A stretch of DNA of 64,000 nt from Bacillota bacterium (GTDB lineage: Bacteria > Bacillota > Clostridia > Christensenellales > Pumilibacteraceae). Below, piece after piece: positions 19,234-27,982 of this stretch; the first letter of the stretch is position 1; the number at the start of each line of letters is the position of its first letter. The stretch is taken from positions 1-64,000 of the forward strand of contig WRLT01000010.1 of assembly GCA_009777485.1 (NCBI GenBank). The letters run 5' to 3'. Below the pieces are notes generated by a model. It was not told the DNA's origin, searched no databases, and saw nothing but the letters and a program-made list of their open reading frames with translations. The translations under genes and the position numbers were made by a program.

Positions 19234-20451
19234 ATGGATCGGGTGATTTTGCATTGTGATTTGAATAATTTTTATGCTTCTGTGGAGTGTTTGTTAAATC
19301 CTGCGCTTAGGGATGTGCCGTTGATTGTGGCGGGAAATCCCGAAAACCGTCACGGCGTTGTGTTGGCAAAAAATGAAATTGCTAAAAAAGCGGGCGTAAA
19401 AACGGGCGATACGATTTGGGAGGCGCAGCAAAAAATACGCGGGCTTGTAAGTGTTGCTCCGCGTTTTGATACCTATATGGATTTTTCTAAAAAGGCAAAG
19501 GAAATTTATACGCGCTACACGCCGCTGGTAGAACCTTTCGGGGCGGACGAATGTTGGTTGGATTGTACGGGCTGTAAACAAGGCGGTAAGGAAATTGCGG
19601 ACGAAATCCGCACCGTATTAAAAAAAGAATTGGGCTTAACCGCGTCGGCGGGCGTAAGCTTTAATAAGATTTTTGCAAAGCTTGGTTCGGATTTAAAAAA
19701 GCCCGACGCCACTACCGTAATCAGCACAGAAAACTTTAAGCGCGTGGTTTGGCCGCTTCCTGTGCGCGAATTGTTCAGCGTGGGAAAAAAGACGGCGGAA
19801 AAGCTAATCAAATTTAATATTGCTACGATTGGCGCGTTAGCGGCGGCGGACGATACGGTGTTAAAGCAAACTTTGGGCATTAACGGTTTGCGTCTTAAAA
19901 AATACGCACAGGGCTTAGACGATGACCCTGTGCGTGAGGCGGTAGTATCGCACGTAAATAAAAGCTACGGTCAAGGCATGACGGCTACGCGGGATATTGT
20001 GGACTTTGCCGATTTAAGCGCGCTGATTTACTATTTGGCAGACCGCGTTGCGGCAAGGATGCGCAACGATAACGTGCGCGGCTTTGGGGTTGCGGTGGAT
20101 TTACGCAGTTTTGAATTAAAGCATGTTTCTAAGCAGTCGGTGCTTAAACTGCCCACGCGTGCCAGCGGCGATATTGCCGATGCCGCCATAAAGCTTAGCA
20201 AAAGTATTTGGAACGGCGCGCCGCCGCTTCGCACTGTAACGATTAGCGTATACGATTTGGTGCGCGGGCAAGAGGGGCAAATTTCGATGTTTGACGAACA
20301 AAGCCGAAAAAATCACGACCGCTTAGATTTGGCGGTAGAAAAAATACGCCGTAAATACGGCGCAGGCGCAATTATCCGTGCAGACTTAATCGAACGCGAT
20401 TTTATCTACGACAAAACGGATGCAGAAGATTTTTTACCGTTCCAACGGTAG
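19234..20451 (+). CDS. dinB: DNA polymerase IV (Y-family translesion polymerase)
   Basis: 405 residues. The N-terminal palm motif CDLNNFYASVE carries the first catalytic Asp (residue 9). The second catalytic motif reads GADECWLDC, differing from the usual DEAYLD. The thumb helix-hairpin-helix region (LPVRELFSVGKKTAEKL) and a little-finger domain after about residue 240 are present. The protein extends synthesis past DNA lesions, usually with the beta clamp. It is a monocistronic gene, convergent with gatC (14 bases between the stops). No LexA-type box is visible at the promoter. A -10 box six bases before the ATG suggests leaderless translation. Confidence 0.95.
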   Translation: MDRVILHCDLNNFYASVECLLNPALRDVPLIVAGNPENRHGVVLAKNEIAKKAGVKTGDTIWEAQQKIRGLVSVAPRFDTYMDFSKKAKEIYTRYTPLVEPFGADECWLDCTGCKQGGKEIADEIRTVLKKELGLTASAGVSFNKIFAKLGSDLKKPDATTVISTENFKRVVWPLPVRELFSVGKKTAEKLIKFNIATIGALAAADDTVLKQTLGINGLRLKKYAQGLDDDPVREAVVSHVNKSYGQGMTATRDIVDFADLSALIYYLADRVAARMRNDNVRGFGVAVDLRSFELKHVSKQSVLKLPTRASGDIADAAIKLSKSIWNGAPPLRTVTISVYDLVRGQEGQISMFDEQSRKNHDRLDLAVEKIRRKYGAGAIIRADLIERDFIYDKTDAEDFLPFQR

Positions 20452-20465
20452 GATTGTTCAACCGC

Positions 20466-20750
20466 TTAATCCATAACCTTTGGCACGATAAAGTACTCCC
20501 CGTCTGTTTCGGGGGCGCGTTTTAGTAGGTCTTCGCGCGAATCGAATTTTACGTGAATATCTTCTCGCAGTACGTTTTGGGTGTGCGTTTGCGGGTAGAT
20601 AAGCGGCTCTGCGTTTTGGGTGGGAATGTTGTTAAAGCTGTTAAGCCTTTCTAAAAAGCTGTTGGTGTCTGCAAGCATGGTTTTGGCTTCGGCATCGGTT
20701 AGCGAAAGCTTTGCGGCTTTTTCGTATTTTTTTAAGGTTTGTGCGTCCAT
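20466..20750 (-). CDS. gatC: Glu/Asp-tRNA amidotransferase subunit C
   Basis: 94 residues, the normal size for GatC. It shows the family layout: an N-terminal helix with KLSLTDAEA, a central FLERLNSFNNIPT segment, and the C-terminal block REDIHVKFDSREDLLKRAPETDGEYFIVPKV. GatC stabilises the GatA-GatB complex that amidates mischarged Glu-tRNA(Gln) and Asp-tRNA(Asn). gatA and gatB are not adjacent here, which is less common but known. The promoter is consensus and its -10 box ends six bases before the ATG, so the mRNA is probably leaderless. Confidence 0.88.
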   Translation of the reverse strand: MDAQTLKKYEKAAKLSLTDAEAKTMLADTNSFLERLNSFNNIPTQNAEPLIYPQTHTQNVLREDIHVKFDSREDLLKRAPETDGEYFIVPKVMD

Positions 20751-20756
20751 GTATTT

Positions 20757-20785
20757 ATTGTAGCCGTATTATTTTTACTTGTCAA
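20757..20785 (-). promoter_or_regulatory. Promoter of gatC, abutting the start codon
   Basis: TTGACA (20780-20785), 17-base spacer, TACAAT (20757-20762), then six bases to the ATG at 20750. The predicted +1 is the A of ATG. Confidence 0.85.
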
Positions 20786-20801
20786 CAAAACGAAAGGCTT
20801 T

Positions 20802-21875
20802 TTAGACGGGATATTTTAGGGTTTTACTTTCCCACTCGCCTGTATCGGGGTTTTTTTCTACCTTTGCGCGCTCGGACGCTAACAATTTAGTAATGCCGAA
20901 TAAGTCCACCCAAATTTCTCCGCTTCCCTTTTCTTGGCTTTCGTCAAAGATGATTTGCAGGCCCAAATGCAGGTGCGGCTTGCCCGATTTAAGGTTGACA
21001 TTTTCCTTAGACGAATAGCCCGTTTGCCCTAAAAACCCTATCACCTGCCCTGCCTCTACCGTGTCGCCTTGCTTTAAGTCGGCGGGAAAAGGCTTATCTT
21101 TTTTTAAGTGCGCGTAGTAATAGTACCGCTTTTTGTCGTGTGAACGTATGCCGATTCGCCATCCGCCGTAGCGGTTCCATCCTAACTCGTTTACCGTGCC
21201 GCCCTCTAAGGCGATAATCGGCGTGCCTTGCGAACCCATAAAATCATGCCCTAAGTGGCGGCGTTTGTAGCCGTAGGTGCGCGAAGAACCGAAATCGTCG
21301 TAGTGTGTGTACCAAAAGCCGCCCGCAAGCGGAAAAAAGCCTTTTATGCCGTACTCGGTTTCGGCGTTTTCGCCGCGCTTAAATGCTCCTACTATGCCGC
21401 CGTATACCGCGTTAAAGCTTTCTACATAATATTTATAGTATTTATTATCGCCGTAGATATCCGATACCGCGCCGCCCTTATCTAAATGCGCGCGCAGTTT
21501 TTTTAGGTTAGCCTCGTCGGATTTAGGCGAAAATTTGTTGCCGTTTTTGGTTGCCAAATACGCTAAAACCTCGCAAAAATCAAGCTCTGTGCCGTTTTTG
21601 CGGTAGTCGCGGCAGCACTTTAAAACCGATTTTAAAATACTGCCGTCTGCATTGATATCAATCCAGCGGATAAAATCTTTATTAGGCTGTGTATCGGGCT
21701 GTTCTTCTTTATCGGGCTGTTCTTCTTGCTCTTTTTCTAGGGCGATAATGGCTGCGTTTTCGTTTTCTGCATACGCAAAAGCTGCTGCCGTGCGCAAGGG
21801 CGCAAAAATGCCGCCTAAAATTGCCGTTATGCCCAAAGCTATTGCCGCTATTGCTATACATGCTTTTTTTTGCAT
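20802..21875 (-). CDS. Secreted M23-family metallopeptidase
   Basis: 357 residues. An N-terminal signal peptide (about 1-38, ending near AAAFAYA) is followed by an acidic Glu/Gln-rich linker and a LytM/M23 domain at about 195-325. Zinc-ligand motifs are visible: H-x3-D in LGHDFMG and H-x-H in HLHLGL. M23 enzymes cleave peptidoglycan cross-bridges or peptide stems and act outside the membrane. It starts 15 bases after the SPFH gene stop and is probably in the same transcript. No clear ribosome site is visible before the ATG. The family members with an intact H-x-H and H-x3-D are usually active. Confidence 0.88.
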   Translation of the reverse strand: MQKKACIAIAAIALGITAILGGIFAPLRTAAAFAYAENENAAIIALEKEQEEQPDKEEQPDTQPNKDFIRWIDINADGSILKSVLKCCRDYRKNGTELDFCEVLAYLATKNGNKFSPKSDEANLKKLRAHLDKGGAVSDIYGDNKYYKYYVESFNAVYGGIVGAFKRGENAETEYGIKGFFPLAGGFWYTHYDDFGSSRTYGYKRRHLGHDFMGSQGTPIIALEGGTVNELGWNRYGGWRIGIRSHDKKRYYYYAHLKKDKPFPADLKQGDTVEAGQVIGFLGQTGYSSKENVNLKSGKPHLHLGLQIIFDESQEKGSGEIWVDLFGITKLLASERAKVEKNPDTGEWESKTLKYPV

Positions 21876-21890
21876 AGCAATAGGTTTTGC

Positions 21891-23018
21891 TTACGGGCTG
21901 ATAATTATACCGCCGATGGTTGAACCGTCCCCGATAACTTGCGGAAGTTTGCCGTCCCACGTTTCAAGATAATTGATGTATTGCATGTATTCCATTAAAA
22001 TTTTATATTGCGCCTCTGTTGCTTCGGACACGTCGATTTCGTATTCGTACCCTATGATTATGGTAACGGTATTGCCGTCTTCGTCCTCTTGCTGCTCGGT
22101 TATGGCTACTTCGGTAACGGGCAGCCCTAGCATACGCGCCGTTTCGACGTACTGAATTTTTAAGGCGCGCGCGGCACCCGAAGCGATAGCAACCTCTGCA
22201 TCCGCCCTGCCCTTCGCCTCTGTTAAGGCGCGCTCTGCATTTAGCTTGGCAACTACCAAATCCGCTTCTGCGTTAATGCGCGCTACTTCGGCTTGCTCGC
22301 GGGCTTTGATTTCGGCCTGTTCTTTTGCGTATTCTGCCTCGAATTTCTTTTGCTCGGCAATCATTTTTTCTTCGACTGCTTTTTCAAAAGCAGAACTAAA
22401 CGACATATCCGTAATGACTACGTTTTCTATCAGAATAAAAAACTGTTCTTGAACGGCCGCAATAGCCGATTGAATTGCCGGCGAAAGCGTAGAACGGATT
22501 TGAATAAGCGTCATTGCGTCGCTTTTAGAAAGCTCATTTTTTGCGCGCTCTATCGAAACATTGCGCAAGCGCGATTTTAAGGAGTCAATCGTGCCGTAGG
22601 TGGTAGCAATATCCACTACGCGTGCCGAATCGATTCTGAATTGTACAGCCATTTGAATATCTGCGGGCTGTGCGTCTAAGGTGTACACCTCGGTATCGAT
22701 TTCTAACTGCTGAACCTTAGCGTCGTAAATATCCAGTTTGGTTGTAAATATGTTGATAAAATGAACGCCTGCCCCGCGCGATTCTCTTGCCTCGCCGAAA
22801 ACCTTAATTACGCCTACTTCGCCCGCGTCAATTGTTTTTATCCCAAACGGAATGGTTATAAATAAAAATAAAAACGCAACCGCTAATATGCTTGTTGTAA
22901 TAAGCCCTGCGCGGGTTTTTTTAACCCCGCGTTTTTTTCGTTTTATGTACAAAAACACGGTAAATGCCAAAGCACCCAGTAAAAGCAACATAAACAAAAA
23001 TCCTAAGAAAATTGCCAT
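21891..23018 (-). CDS. SPFH/prohibitin-family membrane protein
   Basis: 375 residues from the ATG at 23018, which has GGAGG seven bases upstream; the open frame extends five codons further to a TTG, but the ribosome site overlaps that stretch. Two N-terminal hydrophobic segments (about 3-25 and 38-60) precede a Band 7/SPFH domain (about 60-230, IDAGEVGVIKVFGEA), then a long Ala/Glu-rich coiled coil (KEQAEIKAREQAEVARINAEA). SPFH proteins form membrane-associated cages or microdomains and modulate membrane proteases. The gene pairs here with a secreted M23 peptidase, hinting at cell-envelope work. Confidence 0.87.
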   Translation of the reverse strand: MAIFLGFLFMLLLLGALAFTVFLYIKRKKRGVKKTRAGLITTSILAVAFLFLFITIPFGIKTIDAGEVGVIKVFGEARESRGAGVHFINIFTTKLDIYDAKVQQLEIDTEVYTLDAQPADIQMAVQFRIDSARVVDIATTYGTIDSLKSRLRNVSIERAKNELSKSDAMTLIQIRSTLSPAIQSAIAAVQEQFFILIENVVITDMSFSSAFEKAVEEKMIAEQKKFEAEYAKEQAEIKAREQAEVARINAEADLVVAKLNAERALTEAKGRADAEVAIASGAARALKIQYVETARMLGLPVTEVAITEQQEDEDGNTVTIIIGYEYEIDVSEATEAQYKILMEYMQYINYLETWDGKLPQVIGDGSTIGGIIISP

Positions 23019-23050
23019 AAATAATACCTCCAAAAAATTACTATACTCCT

Positions 23051-23080
23051 ATCATACCGTATATCGGACAAATATGTCAA
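23051..23080 (-). promoter_or_regulatory. Sigma-A promoter of the SPFH-M23 operon
   Basis: TTGACA (23075-23080), 18-base spacer, TATGAT (23051-23056) on the minus strand. Confidence 0.7.
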
Positions 23081-23212
23081 TCGTTTACGTGCAATTTAGG
23101 GTTTAGACTTGTTTTTTTATCTATTTGCTAGGTTGGTGCAAAAAGGGGGTTCAGCCGCGCAACAGTTGGTTTTTTTGCGCGTTTGCTAAATAGTATATGG
23201 TGGCGCGCTAAT

Positions 23213-23339
23213 GTAGAATGGCTTAAATTAGGGTAAGTTGTGCAACAGTTTTATTTGCGGTGAGGACGCTGTACTTTGTGTACGCAACGAACCGCAAATA
23301 AAAGCGTAGCGCAAATCGCCCTAATTTAAGCCATTCTAC
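23213..23339. repeat. 49-bp imperfect inverted repeat overlapping the argJ stop codon
   Basis: Arms at 23213-23261 and 23291-23339 pair around a 29-base loop. The outer 21 bases (GTAGAATGGC...ATTAGGG) and inner 12 bases (TTTATTTGCGGT) match perfectly and the middle 16 match in part. The argJ stop codon lies in the right arm. No T tract follows, so a simple terminator is unlikely; a MITE-like or REP-like element fits better. Confidence 0.75.
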
Positions 23340-24547
23340 GTGCGGTAGTCGCCGTTGATTTTCACGTATTCATACGACAAATCACAGCCCCACGCTGAGG
23401 CGCAGGCGTTTCCGCTGTGTAGGTTTATATCGATGATGATTTCGTTGCATTGTAAAATTTGCAAGGCTTTTTTTTCGCAAAAATTTAAGCCCGCGCCGTT
23501 TGCGCATACGGCAATTTCGCCTGCTGAACTGCGCAGGGAAATAGAAACCTTATCGGGGTTGAACTGCGCGCCCGAATATCCTGCGGCGCATAAAATGCGT
23601 CCCCAGTTTGCGTCTTGCCCGAACATTGCGGATTTTACCAACGGCGAATTGATAATGCTGTCTGCCGCTTTTTCCGCCGCGCGGCGGTCTTGCGCGCCGC
23701 TTACCGTGCATTCGATAAGCTTAGTTGCGCCCTCTCCGTCTTTTGCCAGTAGCTTTGCCAAATGTACGCATACGGCGTTTAAGGCTTGTGTAAATGCGCT
23801 TAGGTGTTCGGGATTTTTATCGACTTGCACGCCGCTTTCGCCGTTTGCCAGTATAATCAGCATGTCGTTGGTGGAGGTGTCGCCGTCTATGCTGACGCGG
23901 TTGATACTTAGGTTTGCCGCATCGGTAAGCAAGGTGTGCAAGGTTGAACTTTCTATGCGGGCATCGGTAGTGATAAACGATAGCATGGTGGCAAGGCGCG
24001 GGTTCATCATGCCGCTGCCCTTAGCGGCTGCGCCGATACAGACGCTTTTGCCGCCGATATCCACGCGCACGGCGCATTCTTTGATAACCGTATCGGTAGT
24101 CATAATGGCTTGCGCCGCATCGGTGCCGCCGTTTGTGCTTAGTTGTGCCGTCAGCATGCTAACGCCTGTTTGTATAGGCTGTAAATCAAGCGACTGTCCG
24201 ATAACGCCCGTTGACGCTACCAAAACATCTTGCGCGGAAATGCCCAAAGCGTCTGCGGTAAGCTTGCACATCGCGCGCGCTTTTTCTATGCCGTCTGATA
24301 CGCAGGCGTTGGCAATGCCGCTGTTGCAGATGACGGCGCGGGCGCGTCCGTCGGCAAGGTGCTGCTGTGTAACGGTAATAGGCGCGGCTTTAACGATGTT
24401 GGTTGTATACACCGCCGCCGCGTTTGCCGAAACGTCCGACACGATTAAGGCTAAATCCTTTTTTACTTTGCCTTTGCGGATACCGCAATGAACGCCCGCC
24501 GCGCGAATGCCCTTCGGCGCACACACTCCGCCCGTAATAAACTCCAT
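23336..24547 (-). CDS. argJ: Bifunctional ornithine acetyltransferase / N-acetylglutamate synthase
   Basis: 403 residues, the normal length. ArgJ transfers the acetyl group of N-acetylornithine to glutamate, recycling acetate in arginine biosynthesis, and in many organisms also acetylates glutamate from acetyl-CoA. The autocleavage site is intact (DGEGATK, cut before Thr), as are the N-terminal GGVCAPKGIRAAGVHCGIR and C-terminal AWGCDLSYEYVKIN blocks. AGGAGAG precedes the ATG. No other arg gene is nearby; it is the last gene of a pgk - HPr-like - unknown - argJ series. Its stop codon is inside a long inverted repeat. Confidence 0.96.
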   Translation of the reverse strand: MEFITGGVCAPKGIRAAGVHCGIRKGKVKKDLALIVSDVSANAAAVYTTNIVKAAPITVTQQHLADGRARAVICNSGIANACVSDGIEKARAMCKLTADALGISAQDVLVASTGVIGQSLDLQPIQTGVSMLTAQLSTNGGTDAAQAIMTTDTVIKECAVRVDIGGKSVCIGAAAKGSGMMNPRLATMLSFITTDARIESSTLHTLLTDAANLSINRVSIDGDTSTNDMLIILANGESGVQVDKNPEHLSAFTQALNAVCVHLAKLLAKDGEGATKLIECTVSGAQDRRAAEKAADSIINSPLVKSAMFGQDANWGRILCAAGYSGAQFNPDKVSISLRSSAGEIAVCANGAGLNFCEKKALQILQCNEIIIDINLHSGNACASAWGCDLSYEYVKINGDYRT

Positions 24548-24578
24548 GAGGAACTCTCCTGTAATATTTAAACAAAGC

Positions 24579-25421
24579 TTAGTCTAAACTATATTCGGTA
24601 ATCAGTTGTGCCAAACCCTCGCTTTGCACTTCTAGCTGACGTGCCATAGGCGAACAGCGTATGGTGTTTTTTAGCGCGATGTACATGGTGCGGATAGCTT
24701 TTTCCTGCCCTAACTGAACGGCTTGGGCAAAGCCCTCGCACACCAGTAAAATTTCTTCTCGCTCTTTAATCGGGATTTGTGAATCCCGCGCCGCAATACC
24801 GATAATCTCGCGCGCCGCCTCGCCTAACGACGTCAGCGCAAGCGAATTTAGCGCGCTTTGCGCGGGTGCGGGCTTTGATTCGGAAAAAGCATTTTCAAGA
24901 GGATTTGCGTTTTCGGGCTGACTTTGCATATGCGGGTAAGAAACGTGCCCGAAGGAATCTTGTTTAGGGGCGGAATTAGGCTCGTCCGCTTCGGCAAAGT
25001 ACGCTTTTTTGACGTTTGCGTAAAAGGGTACGATGATTCTTTTACAAAAGTCCGAAAACTCTGAATTTGCGCCGTCGGGGTTGGCATAAAACGTATGCAG
25101 AAACTTTTTAAAGTCGGTTTGGTTGGTATCGAACGATAAAAGCAGACAAAAAACAAACGCGATTTGCTTTTTGCGGCTTGCGGGCAGCATAAGCCCGTTT
25201 TGGGTTTTGGCGTGCTTTAATTCGGCCGCGAAATCAAAATCCTGCATACACGCGCCGATTAGCGCGTATAGATTTTTGCTTTTGGCAATTACCTGCAGCA
25301 ATGCGGAAATCTTTTTTTCTGCCAGAATGTACTTCGCGCTTGCAAGCTCTGCGCAGGCGCGCTCAAACTCGACGATACACTCGTCGGAGTCGTCCATAAT
25401 ATCGTAAAGCGATTGTGCCAT
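24579..25421 (-). CDS. Hypothetical protein, co-oriented with HPr-like and argJ genes
   Basis: 280 residues with no recognised domain, signal peptide or membrane segment. The N-terminal ~140 residues look helical, with hydrophobic patches (FVFCLLLSF). A low-complexity linker rich in Pro, Ser and Asn (about 155-200) follows, then a helical C-terminal domain (about 200-275, ALTSLGEAAREIIGIAA). It probably acts in the cytoplasm. It lies 25 bases after the HPr-like gene and 31 bases before argJ, so it is likely co-transcribed. The ribosome site (GGAG) is 13 bases from the ATG. I cannot assign a function. Confidence 0.65.
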   Translation of the reverse strand: MAQSLYDIMDDSDECIVEFERACAELASAKYILAEKKISALLQVIAKSKNLYALIGACMQDFDFAAELKHAKTQNGLMLPASRKKQIAFVFCLLLSFDTNQTDFKKFLHTFYANPDGANSEFSDFCKRIIVPFYANVKKAYFAEADEPNSAPKQDSFGHVSYPHMQSQPENANPLENAFSESKPAPAQSALNSLALTSLGEAAREIIGIAARDSQIPIKEREEILLVCEGFAQAVQLGQEKAIRTMYIALKNTIRCSPMARQLEVQSEGLAQLITEYSLD

Positions 25422-25446
25422 AGTGCGTAATTTTCTCCAAATTTTT

Positions 25447-25683
25447 TTAACCGTCTTGGGTGATAAACTGTTTAAGCTCTGCTAATAAATCGTCGCAGTT
25501 ATCGCTGTAAATTTCTAAGATGATGGGCTTGCTTAAATCCAGCGAAAAAATTCCTAATAAGGATTTTGCGTCGATAACAAATCTGCCGCTGCGCAAATCT
25601 ATATCGTAGGGATATTTGCTTACGACATTAACAAAGTTTTTAACGCATTCCGCTAAGCTTAAAGATACTTTGACCGATTTCAT
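25447..25683 (-). CDS. HPr-like protein lacking the phosphotransfer histidine
   Basis: 78 residues matching the PTS HPr fold. The region around the regulatory serine is well conserved (AKSLLGIFSLDL, Ser41, equivalent to Ser46 of HPr), as is the C-terminal amphipathic helix. The phosphotransfer region, normally with His15 in a GLHARPA-type motif, reads LAECVKNFV and contains no histidine. This resembles Bacillus Crh, which cannot phosphorylate sugars but can serve as a CcpA cofactor when phosphorylated on Ser46. It starts five bases after the pgk stop with a good AAGGAG site, so it is coupled to a glycolytic gene. Regulation of carbon flow is an inference. Confidence 0.75.
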   Translation of the reverse strand: MKSVKVSLSLAECVKNFVNVVSKYPYDIDLRSGRFVIDAKSLLGIFSLDLSKPIILEIYSDNCDDLLAELKQFITQDG

Positions 25684-25688
25684 AAAGG

Positions 25689-26882
25689 CTACTCCTTATT
25701 GGTTAAACAGGCTATGCCGGGCAATACAATGCCTTCTAGGTATTCTAAGCTTGCGCCGCCGCCTGTTGAAATGTGCGTTACCTTGTCGGCAAAGCCTAAC
25801 TGCTCTACCGCCGCCGCGCTGTCGCCGCCGCCGATAATGGTGATGGCGTCTAGGTTGTCTGCAAGCGCTTGCGCTACTGCCTTAGTGCCTACCGCGAAAC
25901 GCTCAAACTCGAAAACGCCCATAGGACCGTTCCAAATAACGGTTTTGGCGTCTTTGATAACGGCGGCAAATCTTTTAGCCGTTTCGGGCCCGATGTCTAA
26001 GCCTTGCCAGCCGTCGGGGATTTTCATGGATTCGGCAACCTTGCTTTGCGCGTCTGCGGCAAACTCTTGGGTAATCATGTTGTCGCACGGCAGATAAATT
26101 TGTACGCCCTTAGCTTTTGCTTTTGCCAGTAATTCTTTGGCAAGGTCTACCTTGTCGGCTTCTAGCTTGCTGTTGCCTATGCTGCCGCCCTGTGCTTTTA
26201 AAAAGGTGTACGCCATTGCGCCGCCGATAATAATGCTGTCTACCTTTTCTAATAGGTTGTTAATTACGCCGATTTTATCCGAAACCTTTGCGCCGCCTAA
26301 AATAGCGGTAAAGGGACGCTTAGGGTTTGCCAGTGCGCCGCCCATTACGTCTATTTCTTTTTGAATTAAAAAGCCGCATACGTTTTCGGGCAGATAATCC
26401 GCAACGCCCGCCGTAGACGCGTGGGCGCGGTGCGCCGTGCCGAATGCGTCGTTTACAAATATTTGCGCTAAGCCAGCCAGCTCTTTGGCAAAGGACGGAT
26501 CATTTTTTTCTTCCTCGGGGTGAAAGCGGACGTTTTCTAATAATACTGCCTCGCCGTTTTTTAATGCGGCTACTTTAGCTTTTGCGTCCGCGCCGATAAC
26601 GTCTGCCGCCAGGGTAACCTTGTTGTCTAGCAATTCGTTTAAACGCGCCGCTACGGGCTTTAAGCTGAATTTGGCGTCAAACCCACCCTTAGGGCGGCCT
26701 AAGTGCGAACACAATATAACCTTTGCGCCGTTGTCTAACAGATAGCGGATAGTGGGCAGTGCGCCGATGATGCGGTTTTCGTCTGTGATGCGCCCCGCCT
26801 CGTCTTGCGGTACGTTAAAATCGCAGCGAACTAATACCCTTTTGCCTTGCACGTTTACGTCTTTGACGGACTTTTTGTTCAT
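25689..26882 (-). CDS. pgk: Phosphoglycerate kinase
   Basis: 397 residues, full length. It converts 1,3-bisphosphoglycerate and ADP to 3-phosphoglycerate and ATP in glycolysis. Conserved elements include RCDFNVP near the N-terminus, [21 protein letters not shown], the hinge region, [11 protein letters not shown] and the C-terminal GGGDSAAA and STGGGASLE. An AGAGG site lies about nine bases upstream and a promoter at 26936-26964. No gap or tpi gene is adjacent; an HPr-like gene follows directly. Confidence 0.98.
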   Translation of the reverse strand: MNKKSVKDVNVQGKRVLVRCDFNVPQDEAGRITDENRIIGALPTIRYLLDNGAKVILCSHLGRPKGGFDAKFSLKPVAARLNELLDNKVTLAADVIGADAKAKVAALKNGEAVLLENVRFHPEEEKNDPSFAKELAGLAQIFVNDAFGTAHRAHASTAGVADYLPENVCGFLIQKEIDVMGGALANPKRPFTAILGGAKVSDKIGVINNLLEKVDSIIIGGAMAYTFLKAQGGSIGNSKLEADKVDLAKELLAKAKAKGVQIYLPCDNMITQEFAADAQSKVAESMKIPDGWQGLDIGPETAKRFAAVIKDAKTVIWNGPMGVFEFERFAVGTKAVAQALADNLDAITIIGGGDSAAAVEQLGFADKVTHISTGGGASLEYLEGIVLPGIACLTNKE

Positions 26883-26935
26883 AAAAAATAATACCTCTTT
26901 TAGATTTATTACGGTTTAATAATCGTATGGATATT

Positions 26936-26964
26936 ATTTTATAATAAAAACAATTAAAAGTCAA
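26936..26964 (-). promoter_or_regulatory. Sigma-A promoter of the pgk operon
   Basis: TTGACT (26959-26964), 17-base A/T-rich spacer, TAAAAT (26936-26941) on the minus strand, leader of about 45 bases. Confidence 0.75.
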
Positions 26965-27008
26965 ACGCTTTAACTAAGGTTTGAAATTATAAATCTGTTG
27001 TACGGCTT

Positions 27009-27551
27009 TTATGTGAAATGCGTTTGACGTGAAATACGTTTTACGTCGGTTATAAAAAATATGAGTACGGCAATATGAAGCAGCATGGAGATTATGAAAA
27101 ATAGGATATGCACAATCATTGCCGTGCTATTCGATAAAAATATATATTTGGCCATATCAAATACCCAAAACTCAAAAAAGGCGGCTAATCCGACGGACGC
27201 TAAGCCTGTTAGTATAAAAACAAAATTGAATGCGGCAGCTAGTTTTTTGGTTCGTTTTTTTAGTACGGCTGCATATAAGCCGATGCTTGCAAGTATCGGA
27301 AGCATAAGGGCAACCCAAACAAATATATCAAACACTAGTATAACGCGGGAGATAATACCCACTATTAAAATACCTATTGCATAAAGAATTGCAGAACTAA
27401 AAAAGAATAGTATTTTTAAGCGTGTTTTTTCTTTGATTGCAGGCATAAGGTTACTTGTATCCGCGTTTAAGCTTTCTTGCAGTTTTTTTCCGCAATATAG
27501 GCAAACCTTTGCAGAAGGTTCGTTTGTTTGCTTGCAATCTTTACACAGCAT
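27009..27551 (-). CDS. Zinc-ribbon membrane protein of unknown function
   Basis: 180 residues from the ATG at 27551 (MLCKDCKQ). The N-terminal ~30 residues form a zinc ribbon with two CxxC pairs (CKDC, CLYC), followed by four hydrophobic segments (about 45-170). Such zinc-ribbon plus membrane proteins are frequent and mostly uncharacterised in Clostridia. The longer open frame starting at 27599 is rejected because its ATG lies within the promoter spacer, upstream of the -10 box. A GGGGG run 11 bases before the chosen ATG may serve as ribosome site. Its promoter resembles those of the LRR lipoproteins. Confidence 0.7.
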   Translation of the reverse strand: MLCKDCKQTNEPSAKVCLYCGKKLQESLNADTSNLMPAIKEKTRLKILFFFSSAILYAIGILIVGIISRVILVFDIFVWVALMLPILASIGLYAAVLKKRTKKLAAAFNFVFILTGLASVGLAAFFEFWVFDMAKYIFLSNSTAMIVHILFFIISMLLHIAVLIFFITDVKRISRQTHFT

Positions 27552-27589
27552 GTTAATTATTACTGCCCCCAGTGGTTTTTGTTTAGTTA

Positions 27590-27619
27590 AGTATAGCATT
27601 TACCCTCTGCTGTCGTCAA
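27590..27619 (-). promoter_or_regulatory. Promoter of the zinc-ribbon gene (LRR-type promoter family)
   Basis: TTGACG (27614-27619), 18-base spacer, TATACT (27590-27595). The stretch with TTGACGACAGCAGAGG is shared with the LRR promoter at 49097. Confidence 0.75.
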
Positions 27620-27639
27620 GTGATTAAAGGGGGGTGTCT

Positions 27640-27720
27640 TTCCACCCTATCTGCTTTCGTGTTTAGGCTTTTCTTTCCACCCCGTCCCTACGGGGCACCC
27701 CTCACAGTGTGTGAGGGGTA
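27640..27720. repeat. Dispersed CTTTCCACCCCGTC module copy
   Basis: Two CTTTCCACCC units, a CCCCGTCCCTACGGGG palindrome and a CCCCTCACAGTGTGTGAGGGG hairpin. It belongs to the same intergenic module family as 14595-14688. The region lacks coding potential. Confidence 0.55.
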
Positions 27721-27728
27721 TACCTAAA

Positions 27729-27914
27729 TTATAGGGTTGATTTGATACATCTATAAATTATAGTGATTTGTTGGGTTTTTTGGTTGTCTTGGCGTTCGGG
27801 GTGCTTGATTTCGATGCGCTCTATAAGCTGATTAAGCATTTCGGCGGTCAGTTCGGTTTTGTCGGTGTAAGCGGCGGCGATGGCTTGCTTGTATTCCGTA
27901 AAGGCTTTTAGGAT
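27729..27914 (-). pseudogene. Remnant of a large serine recombinase C-terminus
   Basis: An open stretch of about 61 codons without a start encodes LKAFTEYKQ...TDKTELTAEML, then IERIEIKHPERQ and QQITIIYRC. This matches the C-terminal (DUF4368-like) tail of transposon-type serine recombinases, where IDRIxIHxP is followed by a final IDIYYxF strand. The catalytic and zinc-ribbon parts are absent and a stop precedes the fragment. It probably marks a lost integrative element between 27.6 and 28.0 kb. The assignment rests on motif resemblance only. Confidence 0.55.
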
Positions 27915-27982
27915 TTAGCAGCCTAAGCATTTGGTTGCAGACGGGCGGGGTTTTTGAAAAGCTGAAACGTAGCTTGAAAGTA

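Noticed and set aside
23355-24491. 378-codon plus-strand frame opposite argJ
   Set aside because: argJ is intact with all motifs on the minus strand; the antisense frame is a by-product of its codon use.
27551-27599. Upstream start of the zinc-ribbon protein
   Set aside because: The ATG at 27599 falls between the -35 and -10 of its own promoter.
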